This document shows positions 1 through 6,022 of a stretch of 33,138 nucleotides of DNA, piece after piece (the stretch's first letter is position 1; every line of letters begins with the position of its first letter). Both the position numbers and the translations under genes were made by a program. Under the pieces are notes generated by a model. It made no database searches. It was not told where the DNA came from and saw only the letters and a list, made by a program, of their open reading frames with translations. Source of the DNA: Lachnospiraceae bacterium (GTDB lineage Bacteria > Bacillota > Clostridia > Lachnospirales > Lachnospiraceae); contig JAFSGY010000003.1 in NCBI GenBank assembly GCA_017440575.1, positions 1 through 33,138 on the forward strand, written 5' to 3'.

Positions 1-2
1 AT

Positions 3-170
3 AAAAATGTTGTGGTTAATGTCAGTCATTTTGATGTTTTGGGTGATAAACCTCTTGATGGATGCATTATCCGAAGCTCAGACAATGAGGGCGAATATGT
101 AGTTGGCTGTAGAATGCCGGCAGATAATAACGCCATTAAGGAATATGTAAGTCAAAATTATTGCGAATAG
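3..170 (+). CDS. C-terminal end of a truncated gene, possibly PilZ-like
   Basis: An open frame runs in from the left edge and stops with TAG at 168-170, giving the last 55 residues of a protein whose start lies outside the window. The tail reads as alternating beta-strand segments followed by a short helix, with VVGCRMP followed by IKEYV near the end. That resembles the end of the beta-barrel and closing helix of PilZ (c-di-GMP-binding) domains, but the diagnostic RxxxR and DxSxxG motifs would lie upstream and cannot be checked. Codon use matches the neighbouring genes. The frame being coding is fairly safe; the family is a guess. Confidence 0.5.
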   Translation, partial: KNVVVNVSHFDVLGDKPLDGCIIRSSDNEGEYVVGCRMPADNNAIKEYVSQNYCE

Positions 171-272
171 TATAAAATTCCTCTGTTTACAGATACTAGA
201 ATCATAACACTAGAATTTGTAAATGGAGGATTTTTTTGTCTTAGATAGAAGTCCTGCATGAAAGGAGAACTT

Positions 273-821
273 ATGAAAGCAACAGGTATAGTCAGACGTA
301 TCGACGATTTAGGGCGTGTTGTTATCCCGAAGGAAATACGTAGAACATTGAGAATTCGTGAAAGCGATCCCTTAGAGATATTTACAGATCATGAGGGTGC
401 AATTATTTTAAAAAAATATTCACCGATTGGTGAGATGGGAATCTTTGCAAAACAATATGCAGAGAGTCTTTCTCAAGTATCAGGGCATATTGCACTCATT
501 GCAGACAGGGATCAGATTATTGCATCAGCAGGAAGTAATAATAAACAGTTCTTTGGTAAGAGTATTAGTAAAGAATTAGAAGAAAAAATGAATGCAAGAG
601 AGATTGTGAATGCATCGAAGGGAGATCGTAAGTGTATTCCGGTAACTCGTGAAGAGACAGAGGAATTCCAGCATCAGGTTATTATTCCAATTATTACACA
701 GGGAGATATCATAGGTGCAGTTATCCTGTTGTCCTTAGAAGCTGGTAATCCAATGAATGAGGTAGAGCTAAAGCTAGCACAGTCAGCGGCAGATTTTCTT
801 GGAAAACAGATAGAGCAGTAA
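273..821 (+). CDS. spoVT: Stage V sporulation protein T (SpoVT), AbrB-type regulator
   Basis: Transcription factor of the forespore that tunes sigma-G-dependent genes in Bacillus and clostridia. Residues 1-50 form an AbrB/MazE swapped-hairpin DNA-binding domain (GIVRRIDDLGRVVIPKEIRR), and residues of about 58-182 form the GAF-like domain typical of SpoVT. The 182-aa length matches the family (about 178-183). An in-frame ATG at 258 exists, but AAAGGAG at 261-267 lies 5 nt before the ATG at 273, and the protein family begins MKATGIVRR, so 273 is the better start. The gene stands alone and is followed by a strong terminator. It suggests descent from, or membership in, a spore-forming lineage. 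Confidence 0.95.
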   Translation: MKATGIVRRIDDLGRVVIPKEIRRTLRIRESDPLEIFTDHEGAIILKKYSPIGEMGIFAKQYAESLSQVSGHIALIADRDQIIASAGSNNKQFFGKSISKELEEKMNAREIVNASKGDRKCIPVTREETEEFQHQVIIPIITQGDIIGAVILLSLEAGNPMNEVELKLAQSAADFLGKQIEQ

Positions 822-830
822 GAAAAGGAA

Positions 831-874
831 AACACCGGTATGTCGAATTGGAGAGGACATACCGGTGTTTTTGT
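831..874 (+). terminator. Rho-independent terminator of spoVT
   Basis: A perfect 14-bp stem (831-844 with 856-869, arms AACACCGGTATGTC/GACATACCGGTGTT) with an 11-nt loop is followed by a T-run. It starts 9 bp after the spoVT stop and separates it from the converging minus-strand gene. Confidence 0.9.
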
Positions 875-902
875 AATACATATAGTTGAAAACTAGAATT
901 AC

Positions 903-1550
903 CTAAGCTACATAAAAATACATAAAGATAAAGTGACAGATGCTACCGCCCATAACAAATAAGTGAAAGATTTCATGGGAGCCAAAGTTCTTATGAATGG
1001 AATTAAAAAGCGGGAGCTTTAGGGCATAGATTACACCGCCAATCGTGTAGATAATTCCGCCTGCAAGCAGCCATGCAAAGGCAGCATGAGGGAGTGTGTC
1101 CCACAGGGTTCCAAAAACCAATACACAAGTCCAGCCCATTGCAATATAAATTGCAGAGGAAAACCACTTAGGGCATGTAATCCAGAATGCCTTTATGGTC
1201 ATACCGGCTATGGCGATTCCCCAGACAAGAGCAAGAAGAGTATAGCCCAGTTTTCCCCCAAGAACAATAAGACAGACAGGAGTATAAGAGCCTGCGATTA
1301 AGACAAAAATCATCATATGGTCAATCTTACGAAAAATCTTTAGTACTTTATCCGAAACAGCCACACTGTGGTAAGCGGTACTGGCACCATAGAGTAAAAT
1401 CATACTTGCTGAAAAAATAATCATTGCCATAGCAGCAAGTGGAGAAGAATCCCAAGCTTTGACAATAAGTGGTGAAGCTGCAATGACTGCTAAAAGCCAC
1501 GCAATAAAATGTGTAATAGCACTACCTGGTTCTCTAATTGTTACCTGCAT
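903..1550 (-). CDS. Hemolysin III / TrhA family (PAQR-like) integral membrane protein
   Basis: Seven-transmembrane protein of the hemolysin III (YqfA/TrhA, PAQR) family; relatives have been linked to membrane homeostasis, and the haemolysin name is historical. Visible family hallmarks are the ASTAYHS motif (His61), the KIDH motif with Asp77, and the GSHEIFHLF helix near the end with His192 and His196, a probable metal-binding set. About 215 residues, normal for the family. An in-frame ATG exists 10 codons upstream, but AAGGAGG lies just before the ATG at 1550 and the family start (MQVTIREPGSAITH) fits, so the shorter form is chosen. It has its own promoter at 1618-1646. No partner gene suggests a more specific role. 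Confidence 0.88.
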   Translation of the reverse strand: MQVTIREPGSAITHFIAWLLAVIAASPLIVKAWDSSPLAAMAMIIFSASMILLYGASTAYHSVAVSDKVLKIFRKIDHMMIFVLIAGSYTPVCLIVLGGKLGYTLLALVWGIAIAGMTIKAFWITCPKWFSSAIYIAMGWTCVLVFGTLWDTLPHAAFAWLLAGGIIYTIGGVIYALKLPLFNSIHKNFGSHEIFHLFVMGGSICHFIFMYFYVA

Positions 1551-1617
1551 ATAAAAAGCCTCCTTAAGACGATAAAACACAACATGTAGTTTTTAAAACT
1601 ATGTTTAATATGTTTTA

Positions 1618-1646
1618 ATACTACGATATATTATTCCGAGTGTCAA
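1618..1646 (-). promoter_or_regulatory. Sigma-A-type promoter of the hemolysin III gene
   Basis: On the minus strand, TTGACA (1641-1646) is separated by exactly 17 bp from TAGTAT (1618-1623), about 68 bp before the start codon. A TAGTTTT-T-AAAACTA palindrome (1587-1601) lies in the resulting leader. Confidence 0.6.
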
Positions 1647-1682
1647 TAGAATTATACAAAATAAAGAATGAATGTAGCGCAC

Positions 1683-1712
1683 AAAAAAACATGCCCGTGT
1701 GAGCATGCTTTT
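1683..1712 (-). terminator. Terminator of the 88-aa gene
   Basis: On the minus strand, a stem of about 10 bp (1703-1712 with 1685-1694, one G-U pair, 8-nt loop) is followed by a run of Ts. The stop codon of the gene at 1711 lies within the stem base, so the terminator starts immediately at the end of translation. Confidence 0.75.
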
Positions 1713-1977
1713 AATCTTCTTCAATGACCTGAATTTCTAGATAATCGAAGTCAATGGATTCTATAAAGTTGTCTGCAGTAAATCTTGCTTTATCATGTTT
1801 TTTAAAATCAGCAATCGTAGAATCAAGCCAGATAGGTTTTCCGAGGTCGAATTGATAACAAATCTCTTCAATTGCACGAAATACCTTATGTGTTCTCGTA
1901 TCGTCTGATTCATCACAGATGACAGTGTCCTGTAGCATGTGATTATCTTGAAACGTTCTTGCCCATAAGCGGAACAT
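1711..1977 (-). CDS. Small conserved protein of unknown function (88 aa)
   Basis: An 88-residue acidic soluble protein. I recall similar proteins from Lachnospiraceae (start MFRLW, an ICDESDDTRTHKVFRA segment, end YLEIQVIEED) but know no function. It has no signal peptide, membrane segment or recognisable catalytic motif. It is a real gene: a good AAGGAGG sits before the ATG, a dedicated terminator overlaps its stop, and the residue composition is typical of coding sequence. The ribosome-binding site lies at the edge of a 54-bp tandem duplication (1984-2098) that forms most of its leader. A plausible promoter with an extended -10 is at 2112-2140. Confidence 0.8.
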   Translation of the reverse strand: MFRLWARTFQDNHMLQDTVICDESDDTRTHKVFRAIEEICYQFDLGKPIWLDSTIADFKKHDKARFTADNFIESIDFDYLEIQVIEED

Positions 1978-1983
1978 ACAATC

Positions 1984-2098
1984 CTCCTTGTTTTGCGAAG
2001 CAAAATGCGACTGCCAATGCAGGAGCAGAGGATTTTACTCCTTGTTTTGCGAAGCAAAATGCGACTGCCAATGCAGGAGCAGAGGATTTTACTCCTTG
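1984..2098. repeat. 54-bp tandem duplication with TTTTGCGAAGCAAAA palindrome
   Basis: Two identical 54-bp copies (1984-2037, 2038-2091) are followed by 7 bp of a third. Each contains the perfect palindrome TTTTGCGAAGCAAAA (1991-2005 and 2045-2059). Read on the minus strand, each copy starts with CAAGGAG, a ribosome-binding-site-like sequence, and the last copy abuts the real site of the 88-aa gene. The same TTTGCGAAGCAAA core recurs at 23551-23563. Confidence 0.95.
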
Positions 2099-2111
2099 AA
2101 ATGCTTTATTC

Positions 2112-2140
2112 AGTATAACATAAAATGAAAAAGATGAACA
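2112..2140 (-). promoter_or_regulatory. Possible promoter of the 88-aa gene
   Basis: On the minus strand, an extended -10 TGTTATACT (TATACT at 2112-2117) lies 17 bp from a weak -35 TGTTCA (2135-2140), upstream of the tandem duplication. It is supported by position and by the -10, not by the -35. Confidence 0.35.
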
Positions 2141-2159
2141 TATATTTATTTAATGTGTT

Positions 2160-2183
2160 GTTGTAAACGGAGTAAACAGTATC
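2160..2183 (+). repeat. Possible decayed copy of the 26-bp palindromic element
   Basis: The stretch contains AACGGAGTAAACAGTATC, which matches the right two thirds of the intact element at 5890-5915 (AACGGAGTGAACAGTAAC) at 16 of 18 positions. The left arm is degraded and no flanking duplication is visible. Confidence 0.45.
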
Positions 2184-2302
2184 AAAAACTGAAAAAAACA
2201 TAAAATCTGCTTGTTTTATGCACATTCATGAGGAAGTATGGTATGATAATAAAGGTAGAGAAGAACGGCTTATTGCTGTGTGAAAAAAGAATGAGGATAG
2301 AG

Positions 2303-2956
2303 ATGGAATATAGAGTAAATAGAAACTCAGAAGTAGACAGTTGGAAGGAAGTTATGCTTGTGTATCAGTCGGCATTGAAAGAGATTGGAACCAAGCTTGA
2401 AATTCTAAACGATGAATTTCAGCATGTACATAGATATAATCCGATTGAGCATATCAAGTCAAGACTGAAAACTTCAGAGAGTATCGTGAAAAAGCTTAAA
2501 AGAGATGGTTATGAATCGACCATTGAAAATATGGTAAAGTATGTAAATGATATTGCAGGTATACGTATTATTTGCTCTTTTACAACGGATATCTATCGCA
2601 TTGCAGAGATGATTGGAAGCCAAAGTGACATTAAGGTATTGTCAGTAAAGGATTACATTCAGAATCCCAAGGCAAGTGGTTATAAGAGCTATCATATGAT
2701 AGTGTCGATTCCTATTTACCTGTCAGATAGAATTATTGATGCAAAGGTAGAGATTCAGATTAGAACAGTTGCCATGGATTTCTGGGCAAGTTTAGAGCAT
2801 AAGATTTATTATAAATTTGAAGGAAATGCGCCGGAGCATATTACAGAAGAATTGTTTGCCTGTGCGCAGATGGTGTCAGCATTAGATGCAAAGATGCTGT
2901 CGTTGAATGAAGAGATTCAGGCAATTGAAAGGGAAAATGGGAAAGATATGTCATAA
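2303..2956 (+). CDS. Small alarmone synthetase, RelQ/YjbM type (GTP pyrophosphokinase)
   Basis: Transfers pyrophosphate from ATP to GTP or GDP to make (p)ppGpp. It is a single-domain RelA/SpoT synthetase without hydrolase, TGS or ACT domains. Motifs include YNPIEHIKSRLKT, NDIAGIRIICSF with the metal-binding Asp83, NPKASGYKSYHMIV, and EIQIRTVAMDFWASLEHKIY with the second acidic residue. At 218 residues it matches RelQ proteins (about 210). In-frame ATGs lie upstream at 2228, 2243 and 2291, but only the one at 2303 has a well-spaced GAGG (2293-2296). It is monocistronic; a weak hairpin at 2978-3003 follows. Confidence 0.9.
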   Translation: MEYRVNRNSEVDSWKEVMLVYQSALKEIGTKLEILNDEFQHVHRYNPIEHIKSRLKTSESIVKKLKRDGYESTIENMVKYVNDIAGIRIICSFTTDIYRIAEMIGSQSDIKVLSVKDYIQNPKASGYKSYHMIVSIPIYLSDRIIDAKVEIQIRTVAMDFWASLEHKIYYKFEGNAPEHITEELFACAQMVSALDAKMLSLNEEIQAIERENGKDMS

Positions 2957-3083
2957 AAAGCCTTAAAAATGAGGAGTGCCCCGATACCTTTCGGCATCGA
3001 GGCTATTATGAAAAAATTTATCTATGTGTAATGAAAACATTACGTTGTTCCCTTAACTATGAGTAAATATTACTATAAAAAAA

Positions 3084-3131
3084 TGAACAAAATGTGAACA
3101 AATTGTGATATTATTGTTAATATCACAATTT
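3084..3131. repeat. Direct repeats joined to a 14-bp perfect palindrome
   Basis: TGAACAAAATG (3084-3094) and TGAACAAATTG (3095-3105) are adjacent near-identical 11-mers. AAATTGTGATATTA (3100-3113) is exactly inverted at 3118-3131 around a TTGT loop, followed by TTTTATT. It could be a regulator binding site or an AT-rich terminator. Confidence 0.8.
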
Positions 3132-3183
3132 TTATTAAAAAACAACATAGATATATGTAAAAAATGCACAATAATATATTTGG

Positions 3184-3212
3184 TTGTAAGTGCAACTAAT
3201 TAATGTTAAAAT
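3184..3212 (+). promoter_or_regulatory. Probable promoter of the coiled-coil / flavin-reductase-like pair
   Basis: TTGTAA (3184-3189), 17-bp spacer, TAAAAT (3207-3212). Transcription would start near 3219, which also argues for the ATG at 3260 as the start codon. Confidence 0.5.
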
Positions 3213-3259
3213 GTAACTATTCAGGTAGGTTGAAGCATTTTGCACAAAGGAGTATAAAT

Positions 3260-3871
3260 ATGGATAACTTTATGGATAAGCTCGCGCAGAAGTTCAATGC
3301 GCAGGAAGTGATTAAGGCAAATTCACAGGCAGAAGCAGCTGAGATGAAGAAGCTTCAGCTTCAGGTTGCAGAATATGAGAAGATTTTACAGGAGATGAGA
3401 AAGCTTAATTATAAGAATTCAGAGCTTTCCGATAAAATAGATGGATTGGTTGGTGAGAATGCCAATAAGATTCAGGGCTTACAGGAAGAAGAAACAAAGC
3501 TGCTTTCTATATTAAGAAATCTGACCGATGAGCAAACAAGAATGCGTGAGGAAGAGTTTGCAAAAAAGGAAGCTGAGCGTGCTGAGGAAACGAAAAGGAC
3601 AGAGGAACAGAAACAGCAGTTGGTAGAGTTGGAGGAACGCTTCAAACAGTCTAATGATTTTGTGCATAAGGAAAATGTTAAGGTTTATCGAAATGTGCAG
3701 GCAGTTATAGTCGATGAACTGAAGAATCAGACAGAGGCTCTGATGCAGGAGAATCAGAAGCTTGCCAAGAAATGGAACATAGTATTGGTGTTTAGTATTC
3801 TGGCAATGGTATTCTCAGCGGCTGGTATTGCGTTGCAGATTCTATCTGCTCTTGGTATTCTACCGTTTTAG
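3260..3871 (+). CDS. Coiled-coil protein with a C-terminal membrane anchor
   Basis: I do not recognise a family with an assigned function. The 203-residue protein is charged and heptad-rich from about residue 15 to 165 (many Glu, Lys, Gln and Leu, including a repetitive KKEAERAEETKRTEEQKQQ stretch), then has one hydrophobic segment at about 172-200 ending LGILPF. This predicts a tail-anchored protein with a long cytoplasmic coiled coil. The start at 3260 has AAGGAG at 3247-3252. An upstream ATG at 3203 lies inside the promoter and is rejected. The next gene follows after 15 bp, so the two are probably co-transcribed. Confidence 0.8.
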   Translation: MDNFMDKLAQKFNAQEVIKANSQAEAAEMKKLQLQVAEYEKILQEMRKLNYKNSELSDKIDGLVGENANKIQGLQEEETKLLSILRNLTDEQTRMREEEFAKKEAERAEETKRTEEQKQQLVELEERFKQSNDFVHKENVKVYRNVQAVIVDELKNQTEALMQENQKLAKKWNIVLVFSILAMVFSAAGIALQILSALGILPF

Positions 3872-3886
3872 AATGGAGTGATAGAA

Positions 3887-4492
3887 ATGGCAAAAATATC
3901 ATTTAAACCAGGAAATATGTTATACCCACTTCCAGTGGTCATGGTAAGTGTTGCAGACAAGGAAGGAAACTCCGACATTGTAACAGTAGCCTGGGCTGGT
4001 ACGATTTGTACGAATCCTCCTATGGTCAGTATTTCTGTCAGACCAGAGCGTTTTTCGCATCATATGCTTATGGAAACAGGAGAATTTGTTATAAATCTAA
4101 CTACGAAGGAGCTGGTATATGCTACCGATTATTGTGGCGTAAAGAGCGGCAGGGATGTAGATAAGTGGAAGGAAATGAACCTGACTCCAGTTATGGGCAA
4201 TGTGGTAAAGGTGCCTTGCATCGCAGAGAGTCCGGTCAATATAGAGTGTAAGGTTGTTAAGGTAGAAAAGCTTGGTTCACATGATATGTTTACAGCAGAG
4301 GTTGTAGCAGTTCAGGTGGATGATGCCTATATGGATGAGAAGAATAGCTTTCATCTGTCACAGGCGAACCCGATTGTATATTCACATGGTGAGTACTATC
4401 TGCTTGGGGAAAAGCTTGGCAGATTCGGATATAGCATTCAGAAGAAGACAAAGCCCAAAAAGAAATCCTCTAAATATAGAAAAAATGCTTAA
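3887..4492 (+). CDS. Flavin reductase-like (FMN-binding split-barrel) protein
   Basis: Flavoredoxin/flavin-reductase domain protein that probably binds FMN and takes part in an NAD(P)H or ferredoxin-linked reduction; the substrate cannot be told. Typical features are the N-terminal PGNMLYPLPVVMVSV strand, TVAWAGTICTNPPMVSISVRPERFSH (flavin-binding region) and GEFVINLTT. The 201-residue length suits the family. The C-terminus is a Lys-rich tail (KKTKPKKKSSKYRK), unusual for the core fold. The start is the ATG at 3887 with GGAG 8 nt upstream; a GTG at 3878 is less likely. It is the second gene behind the coiled-coil membrane protein. Confidence 0.85.
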   Translation: MAKISFKPGNMLYPLPVVMVSVADKEGNSDIVTVAWAGTICTNPPMVSISVRPERFSHHMLMETGEFVINLTTKELVYATDYCGVKSGRDVDKWKEMNLTPVMGNVVKVPCIAESPVNIECKVVKVEKLGSHDMFTAEVVAVQVDDAYMDEKNSFHLSQANPIVYSHGEYYLLGEKLGRFGYSIQKKTKPKKKSSKYRKNA

Positions 4493-4528
4493 CGAGATAT
4501 GAAACAGTAAGTGTATAATATATAGTAG

Positions 4529-4577
4529 AAAACCGTAATCCTTTCTTATGGAGTGCAAGAAAGGATTACGGTTTTTT
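4529..4577. terminator. Bidirectional terminator between converging genes
   Basis: A perfect 17-bp stem (4531-4547 with 4557-4573) with a 9-nt loop is followed by seven Ts on the plus strand and a short T-run on the minus strand. The stop codon of the Y-family polymerase gene (4566-4568) lies in the right arm. Confidence 0.9.
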
Positions 4578-5813
4578 TGTGTTTGTATGGGGAGAAGACT
4601 GTAGTAAAGTACCACGAACGATTGCATCTTTTCCATATTTTTGGCGTATAGAATCAATTGCCTGATCGAGCTTCTTATTGCGTTCATTTTGAGGCTTGGT
4701 TGCCTGATAAGAAAAGAGGTCAAGCTGAACGGGAGCAGACTCTTCCTTGAGCTTGGTAGCACGCACTCCCAGCAGTCTGACAGGACTTCCATCCCATAAC
4801 TCCTGCAAGAGCGCCATACTGGATTCATAGATGGTGCTAGTTGTATTATTCGGCGCGGGAAGTGCCATCTGGTGAGAACAGGAATGGAAATCAGCATATT
4901 TAATTTCAACAGTAATTGTACCAGCGTTGGACTGGATTGACCGAAGTCGCTTGGAAACAGATTCGGAAAGACTAAGGATGATGGGTTTCATTTCTTCTAT
5001 ATTTACTGCATCCTTTGACATGGTCGTAGAATTCCCGATTCCCTTAGCGGGAGCAGGGGCTGGACATATGCCGGAGGAATCGATTCCGTTTGCATATTCC
5101 CAAAGGAGTTGTCCGTGACTCTTCAAATGATATAGGAGCAGATTCTTATCGCAGTGTGCCAGCTCTCCAATGGTAGTGATGCCTAGCTTTCTTAGCGTTT
5201 CCTGACTGGAGCGTCCACACATGAGCAGGGAGGAAATGGGAAGTGGCCACATTTTTGTTTCTATTTCATGTGCAAAAAGGGTATGAACCAAATCAGGTTT
5301 CTTAAAGTCGGATGCCATTTTAGCAAGAACCTTTCGGTTGCTAATGCCGATATTAACGGTGAAACCGAAGGTATCACGCACTCCATTTTTGATTATGTTT
5401 GCAGCCTCGACAGGTGATGAGAAATCATTTTGAATAGGAGTAAAGTCCATATAACATTCATCAATACTAACCTGTTCAATCATGGGGCAGTAAGAGCTTA
5501 GATAGCTCATTAGCCTATGACTGTGTTCGCTGTATGAAGAGTGACTTGGCTGTACAATTGTAAGGTTAGGACATTTTTTTATGGCAGAAGCAATCGGTTC
5601 TGCGGTGTTAATGCCATATTTTTTGGCGGGGATGGATTTTGCAAGTACGATACCATGGCGTGTCGAAGAATCTCCACCTATAATTGAAGGAATGTCACGC
5701 AGATCCACATAGGTATTCAGCGTACCGTCCAGCTGAGCTTGCCTTTTTAAATCAATGGCTGTCCAACTTAAAAAGGCAGAATTAACATCAATATGAAAGA
5801 AAATAGAATCCAT
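4566..5813 (-). CDS. dinB: Y-family DNA polymerase (DinB / Pol IV-like)
   Basis: Error-prone translesion polymerase. Catalytic carboxylates are visible as Asp9 (FFHIDVNSAF) and Asp118-Glu119 (SIDECYMDF). GGDSSTRHGIVLAKS followed by AKKYGI is the fingers region in the variant common among Firmicute DinB/UmuC-like proteins. QLDLF at residues 363-367 is a classic beta-clamp-binding motif, placed about 48 residues before the C-terminus. The protein has 415 residues. The chosen start at 5813 is preceded by AAGGAGGTG; a start 7 codons upstream would bury that site. A LexA-like box overlaps the predicted transcription start, so SOS control is likely. Whether it is true Pol IV or a UmuC-like paralogue is not settled. 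Confidence 0.9.
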   Translation of the reverse strand: MDSIFFHIDVNSAFLSWTAIDLKRQAQLDGTLNTYVDLRDIPSIIGGDSSTRHGIVLAKSIPAKKYGINTAEPIASAIKKCPNLTIVQPSHSSYSEHSHRLMSYLSSYCPMIEQVSIDECYMDFTPIQNDFSSPVEAANIIKNGVRDTFGFTVNIGISNRKVLAKMASDFKKPDLVHTLFAHEIETKMWPLPISSLLMCGRSSQETLRKLGITTIGELAHCDKNLLLYHLKSHGQLLWEYANGIDSSGICPAPAPAKGIGNSTTMSKDAVNIEEMKPIILSLSESVSKRLRSIQSNAGTITVEIKYADFHSCSHQMALPAPNNTTSTIYESSMALLQELWDGSPVRLLGVRATKLKEESAPVQLDLFSYQATKPQNERNKKLDQAIDSIRQKYGKDAIVRGTLLQSSPHTNTKKP

Positions 5814-5827
5814 ACAACACCTCCTTA

Positions 5828-5841
5828 CGAACATATATTCT
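5828..5841 (-). promoter_or_regulatory. Candidate LexA (SOS) box of dinB
   Basis: CGAACATATATTCT resembles the Gram-positive LexA consensus CGAACRNRYGTTYG. One half (CGAAC) is perfect; in the other, ATTCT replaces GTTCG. It lies between the promoter and the ribosome-binding site of dinB, close to the predicted transcription start, a suitable place for repression. Confidence 0.6.
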
Positions 5842-5847
5842 ACCTTT

Positions 5848-5876
5848 ATTTAAACACGTTTTTTCATATTACGCAA
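5848..5876 (-). promoter_or_regulatory. Probable promoter of dinB
   Basis: On the minus strand: TTGCGT (5871-5876), 17-bp spacer, TTAAAT (5848-5853). Modest match to consensus, but ideally placed relative to the LexA-like box and start codon. Confidence 0.45.
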
Positions 5877-5889
5877 GGGTAATCAATAC

Positions 5890-5915
5890 GTTACTGGAAC
5901 GGAGTGAACAGTAAC
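5890..5915 (+). mobile_element. 26-bp palindromic mini-insertion with 8-bp target duplication
   Basis: The element runs GTTACTGGAAC ... GTGAACAGTAAC, with inverted ends GTTACTG/CAGTAAC. It is bracketed exactly by the direct repeats ATCAATAC at 5882-5889 and 5916-5923. The same organisation occurs at 24835-24860, and a longer relative is at 23477-23610. It lies between the divergent dinB and M23-peptidase promoters, and its right duplication abuts the -35 box of the latter. Confidence 0.7.
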
Positions 5916-5923
5916 ATCAATAC

Positions 5924-5952
5924 TTTACAAGGCAGAAAAAGGCTGATAGAAT
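5924..5952 (+). promoter_or_regulatory. Probable promoter of the M23 endopeptidase gene
   Basis: TTTACA (5924-5929), 17-bp spacer, TAGAAT (5947-5952). A perfect TACGGTTT-TTG-AAACCGTA hairpin (5970-5988) lies in the leader, 34 bp before the start codon. Confidence 0.55.
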
Positions 5953-6022
5953 ATAATGGATTATGAGCATACGGTTTTTGAAACCGTAATTTATGAATTT
6001 GGGATAAAAATTGGAGAAATAA

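Larger units (their letters stand above)
2957..3259. other. Structured intergenic region upstream of the coiled-coil gene
   Basis: This 303-bp gap holds no gene. It contains an imperfect hairpin at 2978-3003 (two mismatches, no T-run) that may end the alarmone synthetase transcript. A perfect GTAATG-AAAA-CATTAC hairpin follows at 3028-3043. Two 11-bp direct repeats at 3084-3105 adjoin a 14-bp perfect inverted repeat (3100-3131). A promoter for the next gene lies at 3184-3212. Confidence 0.7.

Noticed and set aside
223-261. 12-codon frame ending ATGA onto an upstream ATG of spoVT
   Set aside because: No ribosome-binding site before it; the spoVT start at 273 has its own site and does not need coupling.
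1761-2057. 98-codon minus-strand frame overlapping the 88-aa gene and the tandem duplication
   Set aside because: It starts inside the repeat, has no ribosome-binding site and overlaps a better supported gene in another frame.
1984-2098. CRISPR-like array
   Set aside because: The 54-bp units abut with no unique spacers and there are no cas genes nearby.
2134-2147. Second LexA-like site (GAACATATATTT)
   Set aside because: Only one half-site fits, and the adjoining gene has no link to DNA repair.
3100-3131. CRP/FNR- or Rex-type operator
   Set aside because: The TGTGA and TCACA halves are 14 bp apart, not the 6 bp of CRP/FNR sites, and the core does not match the TTGTTAA-N4-TTAACAA Rex pattern.
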